Assembly (NCBI RefSeq): GCF_900184795.1
Contig: NZ_FXXN01000025.1
Coordinates: 134,542-198,541 of the forward strand
From: Magnetospirillum sp. 15-1
Lineage (GTDB): Bacteria; Pseudomonadota; Alphaproteobacteria; Rhodospirillales; Magnetospirillaceae
Length of the DNA stretch: 64,000 nucleotides
Direction: 5' to 3'
Shown: positions 9,120 through 22,708 of the stretch, piece by piece
How the letters are laid out: each line of letters opens with the position of its first letter
How positions within the stretch are numbered: the first letter of the stretch is position 1
Program-made: the position numbers and the translations under genes
Notes under the pieces: generated by a model
The model's database searches: none
What the model was told of the DNA's origin: nothing
What the model saw: the letters and a program-made list of their open reading frames with translations, nothing else

Positions 9120-10258
9120 TGGACCTGTCCGAGCCCGTCCAACTGGCCCAGGCCCTGATCCGCTGCCCCAGCGTCACGCCGGAAGATGCCGGGGCGCTGG
9201 ACGTGCTGGCCGAAGCCCTGGAAGGCCTGGGCTTCACCTGCCATCACCTCCGTTCGGCGACCGGCGGGCCGGAAATCAGGAACCTCTATGCCCGCTTAGG
9301 GAGCGAGAGCCCCAATATCTGCTTCGCCGGCCACACCGACGTGGTGCCGCCCGGCAAGGGCTGGACGGCCGAGCCGTTCGGCGGCGCGGTGGACCAGGGC
9401 CGGCTGTTCGGGCGCGGCGCCGCCGACATGAAGGGCGCCATCGCCTGTTTCGTTGCCGCCGTGGCGCGGCTGAAGGCGGAGGGTGGCCTCCGGGGCTCGC
9501 TGTCGCTGCTGATCACCGGCGACGAGGAAGGCCCGGCGGTGGACGGCACGGTCAAGGTGCTGGACTGGCTGGTGGCACGCGGCGAGCGCGTGGATTGCTG
9601 CATCGTCGGCGAGCCCACCAATCCCCGCAAGCTGGGCGACATGATGAAGATCGGCCGGCGCGGCAGCCTCAATTGCCGCCTCACCGTATTCGGGACGCAA
9701 GGGCATTCGGCCTATCCCCATCTGGCCGACAATCCCATTCCCCGCCTGCTGGACATCCTGCGCCGGCTGACCGAGGCACCGCTGGACGAGGGTACGCCCC
9801 ACTTCCAGGCCTCGACCCTGGCGCTGACCACGGTGGACGTGGGCAACCCGGCCACCAACGTCATTCCCGCCGAGGCCCGCGCCGGATTCAACATCCGCTT
9901 CAACGACCTGCATTCCGGCGCCTCGCTGGAAAAGTGGATCAGGGACACCGTGGCCCAGGCCGGCGGCGAGGTGGAGGTCAAGGTCGAGGTCTCGGGCGAA
10001 TCCTTCCTGACGCCGCCCGGCCCGCTGTCCGAGGCCCTGGCCCAGGCCGCCTTCGAGGTGACGGGGCTCGTGCCCGAGCTCTCCACCTCGGGCGGCACGT
10101 CGGATGCCCGCTTCATCAAGAACCACTGCCCGGTGGTGGAGTTCGGACTGGTCGGCCAGACCATGCACAAGTCGGACGAGCACGTGGCCGTCGCCGACAT
10201 GGAAGCCCTGACCGAAATATACCGCCGCGTCCTGATCTGTCTGGCGGCGGCGTCATGA
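9119..10258 (+). CDS. dapE: Succinyl-diaminopimelate desuccinylase
   Basis: M20 family zinc amidohydrolase that removes succinate from N-succinyl-LL-diaminopimelate. The 379 residues contain the metal ligands and catalytic residues of the family: the [12 protein letters not shown] motif with the first zinc His-x-Asp, GRGAADMKG, the [11 protein letters not shown] motif with the catalytic and ligand Glu pair, and HKSDEHV at the C-terminus. It overlaps dapD by one base upstream and a small membrane protein gene by ATGA downstream, forming a three-gene operon. Confidence 0.97.
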   Translation: MDLSEPVQLAQALIRCPSVTPEDAGALDVLAEALEGLGFTCHHLRSATGGPEIRNLYARLGSESPNICFAGHTDVVPPGKGWTAEPFGGAVDQGRLFGRGAADMKGAIACFVAAVARLKAEGGLRGSLSLLITGDEEGPAVDGTVKVLDWLVARGERVDCCIVGEPTNPRKLGDMMKIGRRGSLNCRLTVFGTQGHSAYPHLADNPIPRLLDILRRLTEAPLDEGTPHFQASTLALTTVDVGNPATNVIPAEARAGFNIRFNDLHSGASLEKWIRDTVAQAGGEVEVKVEVSGESFLTPPGPLSEALAQAAFEVTGLVPELSTSGGTSDARFIKNHCPVVEFGLVGQTMHKSDEHVAVADMEALTEIYRRVLICLAAAS

Positions 10259-10809
10259 GCACGGCCGGCGAAATCTTCGCCGGAGTTTACGGCGCCTGGC
10301 GGCTGGCGCGGCGCGATCCCTCCGGGCTGATCTGGTTCGACGCCAGCCCGCGCGGTTTCTGGAATTCCTTTTGGGGGCCGGCGCTGATCCTGCCCGGTTT
10401 CCTGGTGCTGCAGACCCTGGACGGAGCCTTCGAGGAGGACCTGCTGCGGCCGCTGGTGGTGGAGCTGATCGCCTACGTCATCGGCTGCGTCGCCTTTCCC
10501 CTGGTCATGAGCCACATCTCGGAAGGCCTCGAGCGCTCCCACCTCTACATGCGCTATATCGTCGCCTACAACTGGTCGCAGGTGGTCCAGATGGCGGTGC
10601 TGCTGCCCACCGGCCTGCTGATCCATCTGGCGCCGGGCCACGGCATGGCGCTGCTCAACATGGCCATGACCATCGTGGTGCTGGTCTATCAGGCCTATGT
10701 CGCCCACCAGGCCCTGGAGGTCAAACCCGGCGCCGCCGGCATGCTCGTCCTGCTCGACCTGTCGCTGGGCGCCCTGATCCAGATGATCGCCACCAGGCTC
10801 CTGACATAG
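10255..10809 (+). CDS. Small integral membrane protein of unknown function
   Basis: A 184-residue protein with about four hydrophobic membrane helices (near residues 42-58, 68-88, 108-125 and 130-150) and a hydrophobic C-terminal segment (about 160-180). I do not recognise a family beyond a general Rhodospirillaceae membrane-protein look. Its ATG overlaps the dapE stop (ATGA), so expression is coupled to dapD-dapE, although nothing in the sequence ties it to lysine synthesis. A GC-rich hairpin begins five bases after the stop. Confidence 0.7.
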   Translation: MSTAGEIFAGVYGAWRLARRDPSGLIWFDASPRGFWNSFWGPALILPGFLVLQTLDGAFEEDLLRPLVVELIAYVIGCVAFPLVMSHISEGLERSHLYMRYIVAYNWSQVVQMAVLLPTGLLIHLAPGHGMALLNMAMTIVVLVYQAYVAHQALEVKPGAAGMLVLLDLSLGALIQMIATRLLT

Positions 10810-10813
10810 AAAA

Positions 10814-10841
10814 CGGGCCGCTTCCCGGCGGAAGCGGCCCG
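10814..10841 (+). terminator. Hairpin terminator after the dapD-dapE operon
   Basis: A perfect 12-bp stem (CGGGCCGCTTCC with its complement) and 4-base loop lie five bases after the stop of the membrane protein gene. The downstream sequence is only moderately T-rich, so termination is likely but may be weak. Confidence 0.7.
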
Positions 10842-10856
10842 CTCTCGATTCTATAC

Positions 10857-10882
10857 CGGCAGATCAATAAACTGATCTGCCG
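10857..10882. terminator. Second hairpin in the convergent intergenic region
   Basis: A 10-bp stem (CGGCAGATCA and complement) with a 6-base A-rich loop lies between the dapE operon and the oppositely oriented tpx gene. It could serve as a bidirectional terminator; there is no clear T-tract on either side. Confidence 0.45.
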
Positions 10883-10985
10883 CAAGTCCCTCAATCGCCG
10901 GACGCTTTGCTTGACTCTCGCGGCATAAGCCGCGGCGCGCCTTGCGCTTGCCTCCGCCAGGAGCGGCCGTCATGGCGTCGATTGC

Positions 10986-11483
10986 CTACTTCGCGGCGGC
11001 GATGGCGGCGTCGTAATTGGGCTCCTGGGCGATCTCGGGGACCAGTTCGGAATAGGTCACCTTGCCGCCCTTGATCACCACCACGGCGCGGGCCAGCAGA
11101 CCGGCCAGCGGGCCGTCGACGATCTTGACGCCGTAGCGCTCGCCGAAGCCCTTGTCGCGCATGTCGGACAGCGACTGCACCCGCTCGAGGCCCTCGGCGC
11201 CGCAGAAGCGCTTGTGGGCGAAGGGCAGGTCGGCGGAGACGCACAGCACCGCCACGCTGCCCAGCTTGTCCAGCTCGGCGTTGAAGCGGCGCACCGAGGC
11301 GGCGCACACCGGGGTATCGATGCTCGGGAAGATGTTCAGCACCACGGTCTTGCCCGCCACCGCATCCAGGCCGACATCGGCCAGATCGACGCTGGTCAGC
11401 GAGAAGGCCGGGGCGGCCGAACCCACCGCCGGCAGGGTGCCGTTGGTGTTGATGGGATTGCCCTTGAGGGTGATGGCAGCCAT
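10986..11483 (-). CDS. tpx: Thiol peroxidase (atypical 2-Cys peroxiredoxin)
   Basis: Reduces hydrogen peroxide and alkyl hydroperoxides using thioredoxin. At 165 residues it has the standard Tpx length and opening (ITLKGNPINTNGTLPAVG). The peroxidatic cysteine is C60 in SIDTPVC and the resolving cysteine is C94 in HKRFCGAEG, the correct Tpx spacing. It is monocistronic as far as can be seen, with the next upstream gene more than 90 bp away. Confidence 0.96.
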   Translation of the reverse strand: MAAITLKGNPINTNGTLPAVGSAAPAFSLTSVDLADVGLDAVAGKTVVLNIFPSIDTPVCAASVRRFNAELDKLGSVAVLCVSADLPFAHKRFCGAEGLERVQSLSDMRDKGFGERYGVKIVDGPLAGLLARAVVVIKGGKVTYSELVPEIAQEPNYDAAIAAAK

Positions 11484-11576
11484 GGCGGAACCTCTGATTT
11501 TGTTTTTTGAAGGTTTCGACTTTGCCCCAGGCGCGGCCGTCAGGCAACCGGTCGTCGGAATAAGGGATAAGAAATT

Positions 11577-11939
11577 TCAGCGACGCTTGATGGCGCCCCA
11601 CACCAGCCAGAGGGTAATGGCCGGGGCGCAGATCAGCAGAACCCGGTCCAGCGCCACCGCGAAGCCCCAGCGCTCGCCGTTCAGCAGCAGGGCCTGCTTG
11701 CACTGGTAGCGCTTCTGGAAGCTGCCCTCGCAGGCCTTCATGCGCTCCTGCATGGCCTTGCCGGTATGGTTGTCGAAGATTTCGTCGGGTGTGTCGTTGA
11801 TGAACAGCGTCCAGGTGGACAGCGCCAGCCAAAGACAGCAGATCACCGTCACCAGGATATCGCCCAGCCGCCGCCGCCGCTTGGGATCGGCCAGGCCCTC
11901 GGCGATGAAATCGGGCAACAGGAGTGACATGGGCGACAT
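11577..11939 (-). CDS. Small membrane protein of unknown function
   Basis: About 120 residues from the ATG at 11939; an in-frame ATG at 11975 is possible. Two hydrophobic helices (about residues 27-47 and 92-115) flank a polar loop with two Cys (ACEGSFQKRYQCKQA) that could form a disulfide in the periplasm. An RRRR cluster before helix 1 fits the positive-inside rule. No family is recognised. Confidence 0.55.
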   Translation of the reverse strand: MSPMSLLLPDFIAEGLADPKRRRRLGDILVTVICCLWLALSTWTLFINDTPDEIFDNHTGKAMQERMKACEGSFQKRYQCKQALLLNGERWGFAVALDRVLLICAPAITLWLVWGAIKRR

Positions 11940-12019
11940 GGGCCTGGAATCCTTCGAACCCTGCCACGCTAGCATTTCGCGGTTAAGGGACGCTTAAATC
12001 CCAGACCGTCACTCGGATT

Positions 12020-12433
12020 TCAGCGGAACAGCATTTTGGAGATCAGCACCTCGATGGTCTGCTCGCCGCCGGGCTCCTTGCGCACCAGTTCCAGCATGGT
12101 GGCCTTGATCATCGGCGCTGGATTGCCGCTCATGTATTCCTCGTAGGGAATGCCGTTCAGGACCTTGCGCATCTTATCCGAGACGACCTTCTCGGAAATC
12201 TTGGCCTCTTCCGGCACCAGCAGCAGCAGGTCCACGGTGGACAGGTGGAAGTTGCCGTAGCCGTCCCACAGTTCCAGGGCGATGGTGGGCAGGCGCGCAT
12301 AGCGCTGGCCCTTGGCCGGAATGGGCAGCGGCCCGCCCTTGCTGTCCTTCTTCTTGTCCTCTTTCTTCTTTTCCTCGGCGGCGGCGGCCAGGGGAAAGAG
12401 GACCAGCCCGGCCAGAAAGGCGCGACGCATCAT
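12020..12433 (-). CDS. Exported protein of unknown function, Lys-rich after the signal peptide
   Basis: About 137 residues from ATG 12433. An N-terminal signal peptide (MMRRAFLAGLVLFPLAAAA) is followed by a lysine- and glutamate-rich linker (EEKKKEDKKKD) and a compact C-terminal domain (YARLPTIALELWDG ... EVLISKMLFR). The overall layout resembles FliL-type periplasmic domains, but I would not assign it. It lies 7 bp after the cyclic-nucleotide-binding gene and is probably in the same transcript. Confidence 0.65.
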   Translation of the reverse strand: MMRRAFLAGLVLFPLAAAAEEKKKEDKKKDSKGGPLPIPAKGQRYARLPTIALELWDGYGNFHLSTVDLLLLVPEEAKISEKVVSDKMRKVLNGIPYEEYMSGNPAPMIKATMLELVRKEPGGEQTIEVLISKMLFR

Positions 12434-12440
12434 GATCGGG

Positions 12441-12827
12441 CTACTCCGCGTCATGGGCGAGGATCACCGTGGCCTCGGCCAGTTCGGCGCCCATGGCCCG
12501 GATGTTGCCCAACAGGGCGTTGACGATGACCCGCACGCCCCTGGGGGCCTTGTCCAACTGCTCGGACAGGCGCTCCTTGCCGATGATCACGCAGGCGGTC
12601 TCCTCCTCGGCCACCGCCGAGGCCATGCGCGGGTGATCGTCGATCAGCGCCATCTCGCCGAAGATGCCGCCCTGGGTGACGTCGCCGATATCCACCCGCT
12701 TGCCCTTGACCGTCTTGAACACCGAAACCCGTCCCGATTCCACCACATAGGCGGTGGTGCCCGGCTCGCCCTCGGCGAACACGGTGGCTCCCTTGGGGAA
12801 GACGACGCGGCGGGCGGAGTTGTTCAT
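12441..12827 (-). CDS. Cyclic nucleotide-binding domain protein
   Basis: A 128-residue protein made of a single Crp-type cyclic nucleotide-binding domain: VVFPKGATVFAEGEPGTTAYVVESG at the start, and the phosphate-binding cassette region GGIFGEMALIDDHPRMASAVA. The cassette Arg aligns as the R in HPRMAS. There is no DNA-binding or other output domain, so it probably acts by protein interaction. It lies 13 bp downstream of nadB. Confidence 0.85.
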   Translation of the reverse strand: MNNSARRVVFPKGATVFAEGEPGTTAYVVESGRVSVFKTVKGKRVDIGDVTQGGIFGEMALIDDHPRMASAVAEEETACVIIGKERLSEQLDKAPRGVRVIVNALLGNIRAMGAELAEATVILAHDAE

Positions 12828-12840
12828 GGACGGCCTCGCT

Positions 12841-14460
12841 TCAGTCGACGCGGCGGATGGAGAAGTTCTTGGGCACCAGGATGGTGTTCTGGGGCGGCGC
12901 TATGCTGTCCAGGGTGGGGAAGTCGATGGTGAAGTGCAGTCCCCGGCTTTCCCGGCGCCCCAGGGCCGAGCGGATGATCAGGTCGGCCACGGTGCTGAGA
13001 TTGCGCAGTTCCAGCAGGTCGGAGGTGACGCGGAAGCTGCCGTAATACTCGTCGATCTCGTCCTTCAGCAGCTTGACCCGGTGGCGCGCCCGTTCCAGAC
13101 GCTTGGTGGAGCGCACGATACCCACGTAATCCCACATGAAGCGGCGCAGTTCGTCCCAGTTATGGGCCACCACCACCTCCTCGTCGGAATCGGTGACCCA
13201 GGTCTCGTCCCACGGCGCGATCTCGGGAATGGCCGGGACCGTCCCCATATGGGCGGCGATGTCGCGGGCCGCCGCCGCCCCCACCACCAGGGCCTCCAGC
13301 AGGGAGTTGGATGCCAGGCGGTTGGCGCCGTGCAGGCCGGTAAAGGAAACCTCGCCCACCGCGTAGAGATTCTCCACGTCGGTGCGGCCCGCCAGATCGG
13401 TCAGCACGCCGCCGCAGGTGTAATGGGCGGCGGGCACCACCGGCAGCGGTTCCCGGGTCATGTCGATGCCGAATTTCAGACATTCGGCGTGAATGGTGGG
13501 GAAATGAGCCGTGATGAATTCGGCGGGCTTGTGGCTGATATCCAGATAGACATGATCACAGCCCTCGCGCTTCATCACGTCGTCGATGGCACGCGCCACG
13601 ATATCGCGGGGCGCCAGTTCGCCGCGCGGGTCGTACTCGTCCATGAAGCGGGTGCCGTCGGGCCGCAGCAGCAGCCCGCCCTCGCCCCGTACCGCCTCGG
13701 AAATGAGGAAGGACTTGGCCTTGGGATGGTAGAGGCTGGTGGGGTGGAACTGGCAGAATTCCATGTTGCCCACCCGGCATCCGGCCCGCCATGCCACGGC
13801 GATGCCGTCGCCGGTCGAGCCGTCGGGATTGGTGGAATAGAGATAGACGCGCGCGGCGCCGCCGGTGGCCAGCACCACGTTGCGGGCGGCGAAGCGATGG
13901 ACGCGGCCGTCGCGGCGGTCCAGGGCGTAGGCGCCGATACAGCGGCCCTGGCGACCCTGGGGCAGCTTCTCGCGGATCAGGTCGACGGCGTTGTGGTGCT
14001 CGAACAGATCGGCGCCGCTGGCGCGGATGCGGGCCTCCAGCGCCAGTTCCACCGCCTTGCCGGTGGCGTCGGCGGAATGGACGATGCGGCGGTGGGAATG
14101 TCCGCCCTCGCGGGTCAGGTGCAGGTCGCCGCCTTCATGGTCGAACAGCACGCCGCACTCGATCAGCCAGCGGATGGCCTCGGGCGCGCCCTCCACCACG
14201 GCACGGACCGCCGGCTCGACGCAGATGCCCGCTCCGGCGTTGAGCGTGTCGGCGATGTGGGATTCTGTGGAATCGGCGGCGTCCAGCACGGCGGCGATGC
14301 CGCCCTGGGCATACTTGGTGCTGCCCTCGGACAGGTCGTTCTTGGCCAGTACCGCGACGCGGGCCTTGGGATTGTTGGCCAGTACGCCCAGGGCCACCGA
14401 AAGGCCGGCGGCACCCGAGCCGACGACCAGCAAATCGTAGGGATCGGCGGTACGCGTCAT
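12841..14460 (-). CDS. nadB: L-aspartate oxidase
   Basis: First step of de novo NAD synthesis: oxidises aspartate to iminoaspartate with FAD. The 539-residue protein has the N-terminal dinucleotide motif VVGSGAAGLS, the S-x-x-AQGGIA motif (STKYAQGGIAA), HSHRRIVHSADATG, and the C-terminal FAD motif GLHGANRLASNSLLEALV. The order on the minus strand is nadA-nadC-nadB with an 11-bp overlap and then a 1-bp gap, so the whole pathway to nicotinate mononucleotide is one operon. Confidence 0.97.
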   Translation of the reverse strand: MTRTADPYDLLVVGSGAAGLSVALGVLANNPKARVAVLAKNDLSEGSTKYAQGGIAAVLDAADSTESHIADTLNAGAGICVEPAVRAVVEGAPEAIRWLIECGVLFDHEGGDLHLTREGGHSHRRIVHSADATGKAVELALEARIRASGADLFEHHNAVDLIREKLPQGRQGRCIGAYALDRRDGRVHRFAARNVVLATGGAARVYLYSTNPDGSTGDGIAVAWRAGCRVGNMEFCQFHPTSLYHPKAKSFLISEAVRGEGGLLLRPDGTRFMDEYDPRGELAPRDIVARAIDDVMKREGCDHVYLDISHKPAEFITAHFPTIHAECLKFGIDMTREPLPVVPAAHYTCGGVLTDLAGRTDVENLYAVGEVSFTGLHGANRLASNSLLEALVVGAAAARDIAAHMGTVPAIPEIAPWDETWVTDSDEEVVVAHNWDELRRFMWDYVGIVRSTKRLERARHRVKLLKDEIDEYYGSFRVTSDLLELRNLSTVADLIIRSALGRRESRGLHFTIDFPTLDSIAPPQNTILVPKNFSIRRVD

Positions 14461-14461
14461 G

Positions 14462-15305
<844 letters not shown>

Positions 15306-15316
<11 letters not shown>

Positions 15317-16328
15317 TGGTCTTCTCGCCCGACATGGGAACCGACTTGCTCATCTCCAGCATGCGCTCCAGCGGCTTGAGGGCCGCGACACGCAACTCCT
15401 CCGGCACGGTGATGGCGGGGGCGTCGTTCTTCAGGCAGAGATAGATCTTCTCCAGCGTGTTCCTTGCCATGAACGGACAGTTGGAGCACGAACAGCCGCC
15501 ATCGGCGCCGGGCGCCGGGATGAAGGTCTTTTCCGGCGCCGCCTTGCTCATCTGGTGGATGATGTGCTGCTCGGTGGCGATGATGAATTCCTTGGCCGGG
15601 CTGTTCAGCACGAAATCCAGGATGTTGCGGGTCGAGCCCACATGGTCGGCATGGTTCAAGATGCCGTCCGGGCATTCCGGGTGCGCCGCCACCAGCGCCT
15701 TGGGATGGCGGACCTTCAGCTTGACCAGCTCCTTCTCGGAGAACTGCTCGTGGATGATGCAGGAGCCCGGCCACAGCGTCATCTCGCGCCCGGTCTTCTT
15801 CTGCATATAGGCGCCCAGATGGCGGTCGGGCGCGAACAGGATCGGCCGGTCGGCGGGCAATTGGCGGATGATCGCCTCGGCATTGGACGAGGTGACGATC
15901 ACGTCGGACAACGCCTTCACCTCGGCGGAACAGTTGATGTAGGTCACCGCGATGTGATCGGGGTGCTTTTCCCGGAAGGCGCGGAACGGTTCGGCGCGGC
16001 AGGATTCCTCCAGCGAGCAGCCGGCCTCGGCGTCGGGGATCACCACCAGCTTGGACGGCGACAGGATCTTGGCCACCTCGCCCATGAAGCGCACGCCGCA
16101 GAACACGATGACATCGGCGTCCGTCGCCGCCGCCTTGCGCGACAGATCGAGCGAGTCGCCGACGAAGTCCGCCAGGTCCTGAATCTCGCCCTCCTGATAG
16201 TAATGGGCGAGGATCACCGCGTTGCGTTCCTTGCGCAGACGGTCGATCTCGGCGACCAGATCGAGGGTCGGGTCGATGTCGGCTTCGGTCATGGCGCCGG
16301 CGGCGGGCAAAACAATGGTGTCGGTCAT
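15306..16328 (-). CDS. nadA: Quinolinate synthase
   Basis: Condenses iminoaspartate with dihydroxyacetone phosphate using a [4Fe-4S] cluster. From ATG 16328 the protein is 340 residues, the usual length; an upstream in-frame extension to 16625 is not protein-like. It has [10 protein letters not shown] near the N-terminus and cluster cysteines in [18 protein letters not shown] and a C-terminal CSCSNCPFM. It is the first gene of the nad operon; the 180 bp upstream separate it from a divergent receiver gene and should hold both promoters. Confidence 0.97.
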
Positions 16329-16925
16329 CGGTCTGGGCTCTCTCGCGGGGGACGGATTCCCCCGCTTCACTAAGGGGGAAGTAAAGGACGAATCGCACCG
16401 CCAAAGCAACCCTTCACCTACCCCGACAGGCAGTTCGTGCCCCACCAGCGTTGTGTATAGGGGGTTATGACCACCGTGCGCTTCACTTGAACAGGGTTCG
16501 CGAGCATCATGGATGTGGGATGACGGATTGGAATTCAGCATGATGACGTCAGAAGGACGGACTCCGCAGGCGCCCGACGCCCCTCTCTTGCCGCCCCTGG
16601 TGGTGGTCATCGAGGACGAGGCCATCGTGCTCGCCGGCTACCAGATGCTGTTCGAAAGTTGGGGCTATCGCGTCATCGCCGCCCAGTCGGCGGACGAGGC
16701 CGTCTCGCTGATCGAGGAGGAGGGCGAGGCCCCCGGCTTCATCCTGTCGGATTTCCGCCTGCGCGACGGCCAGACCGGGACCGAGGCCATCGGTATGCTG
16801 CGGCGCACTTTCGGCGGCCATATTCCCGGCGCCGTGGTCACCGGCGATACCACCGTCACCGGCGAGGGCCTCAAGGAGGCCGAGGCCGAGGGCACCCCCA
16901 TCCTGCACAAGCCGGTCAACGGCCG

Positions 16926-19566
<2,641 letters not shown>

Positions 19567-19580
<14 letters not shown>

Positions 19581-20226
19581 CGGGGGCCGTCAACCCCAGA
19601 TGCGAGGCCGCGACCACCGCGCGGGTGCGGTTGTTGACGTTGAGTGCCTTCAAGATCGCCGTCACGTGCAGCTTGACCGTTCCCTCGGCCAGTTCCAGCA
19701 CACGGGCGATTTCCTTGTTGGACTTGCCCTGGCCCAACAGGGCCAGAACCTCGCGCTGGCGGGGCGTCAGGGCCGCGATGGCGGTCTCGCCGGCCATGGG
19801 CGTACCGTCGTCACCGCCGGGTCCGCTCTGATCCAGCAGGGCCGGCGGCAGGTAGACGCCGCCCGACAGCACCAGCTTGAGGGCCGAGAGCATGACGCGC
19901 GACGAGGAGGTCTTGGGAATGAACCCGGCCGCCCCCATGTTGACCGCCTGCAGCACGTGGCGGCGGTCGTCGGAGGCCGACAGCACGATCAACGGCACCG
20001 CGGCCGGCAGCAACTCCTTCAGCTTGGCCAGCCCCTCGGCCCACGCCATGCCCGGCATGGTGAGATCGAGGAGGACGATGTCGATGTCCTTCTCGGCCTG
20101 AACGGCTGCGATGGCTTGGGGAAAGTCACTCGCCTCGATGATCGTGGGCGGTCCTTCGAACTGATCGAGGACATGGCGAAGCCCGTCACGAAACAGTTCA
20201 TGGTCATCGGCGATAAGAATCTTCAT
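19567..20226 (-). CDS. NarL/FixJ-type response regulator
   Basis: A 219-residue transcription regulator: an N-terminal receiver (MKILIADDHELFRDGLRHVLD, phospho-acceptor in DIVLLDLTMPG, Lys in GFIPKTSS) and a C-terminal LuxR helix-turn-helix (LTPRQREVLALLGQGKSNKEIARVL, then VKLHVTAIL). ATG 20226 follows GGGGACGAG. It overlaps the downstream ATPase gene by 14 bp, which suggests that the pump is part of its regulatory unit. No cognate kinase is adjacent. Confidence 0.93.
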
Positions 20227-20411
20227 CTCGTCCCCACCATGCATCTCCCGGCTATGGACCGCCGTCACCCATCTGCGACATGGTCGCAAGAATAAGGCGC
20301 CGCCGCCATGAAAAAATCTGCAACGCTCCACGGCTTTCACCGCAGGTCAAAGAGTGGCGCGCAACGACGGTGCCTAGCGTTCGATCCCAACTTCCAGTAT
20401 GGTCCGCCGCC

Positions 20412-20765
20412 ATGAGCACGCCCACAACCATCTATCATGTATGCCGTCGGACCGAGTGGCAATATGCCCAGACGACAGGGGGGTATAGGGGGTCGTCCCA
20501 GGACGAGGCCGACGGGTTCATCCATTTCTCCGGCCCGGCCCAGGTCAAGGCCAGTGTCGCCAAGCACCGGGCCGGCCAGGACGGGCTGGTGATCATCGCC
20601 GTCGACCCACAGCTTTTGGGCGAGCCCCTGAAGTGGGAAGTGTCGCGCGGCGGCCAGTTGTTCCCCCATCTCTACGGCCCCCTGCCGTTGTCGGCGGTAA
20701 AGTGGACGGCCGATCTGCCGCTGGGCCCCGACGGCGCCCACGTCTTTCCAGCTATCGAGGACTGA
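20412..20765 (+). CDS. DUF952 family protein
   Basis: A 117-residue protein with the DUF952 pattern: TIYHVCRRTEWQYA, DEADGFIHFSGPAQV, and FPHLYGPLPLSAV near the C-terminus. The fold is related to ADP-ribosyltransferase-like DUF952 domains, but the biochemical role is unknown. ATG 20412 is the sensible start; longer in-frame extensions are not protein-like. It sits directly upstream of pyrD, 2 bp apart. Confidence 0.88.
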   Translation: MSTPTTIYHVCRRTEWQYAQTTGGYRGSSQDEADGFIHFSGPAQVKASVAKHRAGQDGLVIIAVDPQLLGEPLKWEVSRGGQLFPHLYGPLPLSAVKWTADLPLGPDGAHVFPAIED

Positions 20766-20767
20766 CC

Positions 20768-21835
20768 TTGGACTATTTCCGCCTCGCCGGACCGCTGGTC
20801 CGCCTGCTCGACGCCGAAACCGCCCACGGGCTGACCATCGGCCTGCTCAAGGCCGGGCTGGTTCCCAAGCAGCCGGTCTACAACCCCGATGCGCTGAAGA
20901 TCCGGCTGTGGGGCCGTGAATTCTCCAATCCGGTCGGCCTGGCCGCCGGCTTCGACAAGAACGCCGAGGTGCCCGACGCCATGCTGGCCCAGGGTTTCGG
21001 CTTCGTGGAGATCGGTTCGGTGACCCCCCGGCCGCAGCCCGGCAATCCCAAGCCCCGCATGTTCCGGCTGCCCGAGGACCGGGCGGTGATCAACCGCATG
21101 GGCTTCAACAACCAGGGCCTGGACGTGGTCGCCGGCCATCTGGCGGCGCGGCCGCGCATGGGCATCGTCGGCGCCAATCTGGGCAAGAACAAGGATACCG
21201 AGGATGCCGCCTCGGATTACGAGAAGGGCGCCGCCCGGCTGGCGCCGCTGTCCGACTATCTGGTGATCAACGTGTCGTCGCCCAACACGCCGGGCCTGCG
21301 CGCCCTGCAGGGCCGCGACCAGTTGGAATCCCTGGTGGGCCGCACGCGGACCGCCCTGGCCGGGGCCATGCCGTCCGGCGCCCCGCCCCTGCTGCTCAAG
21401 ATCGCCCCCGATCTGGCCTGGGAGGACCTGGGCGACATCGCCGCCGTCGCCCTGGACGGTGGTCTGGACGGGTTGATCGTCTCCAACACCACGGTGGCCC
21501 GGCCCGAGACCCTGCGCTCGGCCAATGCGGGCCAGACCGGCGGCCTGTCGGGCGCGCCCCTGTTCGAATCCTCCACCGCCATGCTGCGCCGGGTCTACGA
21601 GCTGACGCAGGGCAAGCTGCCGATCATCGGAGTGGGCGGCATCGCCTCGGGCTCCGAGGCCTATGCCAAGGTCCGGGCCGGCGCCTCGCTGATCCAGCTC
21701 TATTCCGCCATGGTCTATGAAGGCCCCGCCCTGGTCACCCGCATCAAGCGCGAGATGGCCGAATTGCTGGCCCGCGACGGCTTCACGTCCATCTCGCAGG
21801 CGGTAGGCGCCGACCATCGGGGCCACGGGCTGTGA
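20768..21835 (+). CDS. pyrD: Dihydroorotate dehydrogenase (quinone), class 2
   Basis: Fourth step of pyrimidine synthesis; oxidises dihydroorotate and passes electrons to membrane quinone. The 355-residue protein starts at a TTG (LDYFRLAGPLVRLLDAETAH is the typical class 2 amphipathic membrane helix). It contains NPVGLAAGFDKNAEV, GSVTPRPQPGNPKPRMFRLPED, NRMGFNN and INVSSPNTPGLR, with the class 2 catalytic Ser in that segment. It overlaps the following HAD gene by GTGA. Confidence 0.96.
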   Translation: MDYFRLAGPLVRLLDAETAHGLTIGLLKAGLVPKQPVYNPDALKIRLWGREFSNPVGLAAGFDKNAEVPDAMLAQGFGFVEIGSVTPRPQPGNPKPRMFRLPEDRAVINRMGFNNQGLDVVAGHLAARPRMGIVGANLGKNKDTEDAASDYEKGAARLAPLSDYLVINVSSPNTPGLRALQGRDQLESLVGRTRTALAGAMPSGAPPLLLKIAPDLAWEDLGDIAAVALDGGLDGLIVSNTTVARPETLRSANAGQTGGLSGAPLFESSTAMLRRVYELTQGKLPIIGVGGIASGSEAYAKVRAGASLIQLYSAMVYEGPALVTRIKREMAELLARDGFTSISQAVGADHRGHGL

Positions 21836-22698
21836 TTGCCCCGATTTCAGGGCTGTCGGCGATCGCCGGCCGCTATGACGGCTTCGTGCTCGACCTGTGG
21901 GGGGTGATCCACGACGGGGTCACCGCCTATCCCGGCGTCGCCGAGACCCTGGCCGCCCTGCGCCGGGCAGGCAAGCGCACCATCATGCTGTCCAATGCGC
22001 CGCGCCGCGCCACCGCCCTGATCGAGCAGCTGACCCGGCTGGGCATCGAGCGCGGCCTCTACGACGAGGTGATGTCGTCGGGCGAGGCGGTGCATCTGGA
22101 GATGGAGCGCCGCACCGATCCGGTCTTCGCCGCCTTGGGCGCCAATCTCTACCACCTGGGACCGGAGCGCGATTGCAACGTCTACGAATCCCTGCCTTAC
22201 CGGTCGGTCGACCTTGAGCAAGCCGATTTCGTGCTCAACACCGGACCGGTGGAGGTGACGGAGAGCGTCGCCGACTACCAGTCCATTCTCGACCGCGCCC
22301 TGGCCCGCCGGCTGCCCATGGTCTCGGCCAATCCCGATCACGTGGTCATCCGCCAGGGCAAGCGCATCACCTGCGCCGGGGCCATCGCCGACCGCTATGC
22401 CGACATGGGGGGGCAGGTGGTGCAACGGGGCAAGCCCGACCCGGCCATCTACGCGGTGGCGCTGGCGACCTTGGGGATCGCCGACCGGAGCCGCGTCTGC
22501 GCGGTGGGCGACGCCCTGCACACCGATATCCGGGGGGCGCGAGCCGGCGGCATTGACGCGGTGCTGGTGACCGGCGGCATCCATGCCGACGAGTTGGGCA
22601 TCAAGTGGGGGGAGACCGCCGACCCGGCCCGTCTGGCCGAACTGGCCCGTCACCACGGCGAGACGCCCGTCGCCGCCATTCCCAAGTTTGTCTGGTAA
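21832..22698 (+). CDS. HAD superfamily hydrolase, class IIA (NagD/PGP-like)
   Basis: A 288-residue phosphatase-like protein starting at GTG 21832 inside the pyrD stop. Motif I is FVLDLWGVIHDG: the usual second Asp of DxDG is replaced by W-G, which is typical of the TIGR01459 subfamily. Motif II is MLSNAPR, the class IIA cap follows, and motifs III and IV appear as KPDPAIY and VGDALHTDIRGA. The substrate is unknown. Coupling to pyrD suggests, but does not prove, a link to nucleotide metabolism. Confidence 0.9.
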   Translation: MIAPISGLSAIAGRYDGFVLDLWGVIHDGVTAYPGVAETLAALRRAGKRTIMLSNAPRRATALIEQLTRLGIERGLYDEVMSSGEAVHLEMERRTDPVFAALGANLYHLGPERDCNVYESLPYRSVDLEQADFVLNTGPVEVTESVADYQSILDRALARRLPMVSANPDHVVIRQGKRITCAGAIADRYADMGGQVVQRGKPDPAIYAVALATLGIADRSRVCAVGDALHTDIRGARAGGIDAVLVTGGIHADELGIKWGETADPARLAELARHHGETPVAAIPKFVW

Positions 22699-22708
22699 GG
22701 AGACTGTA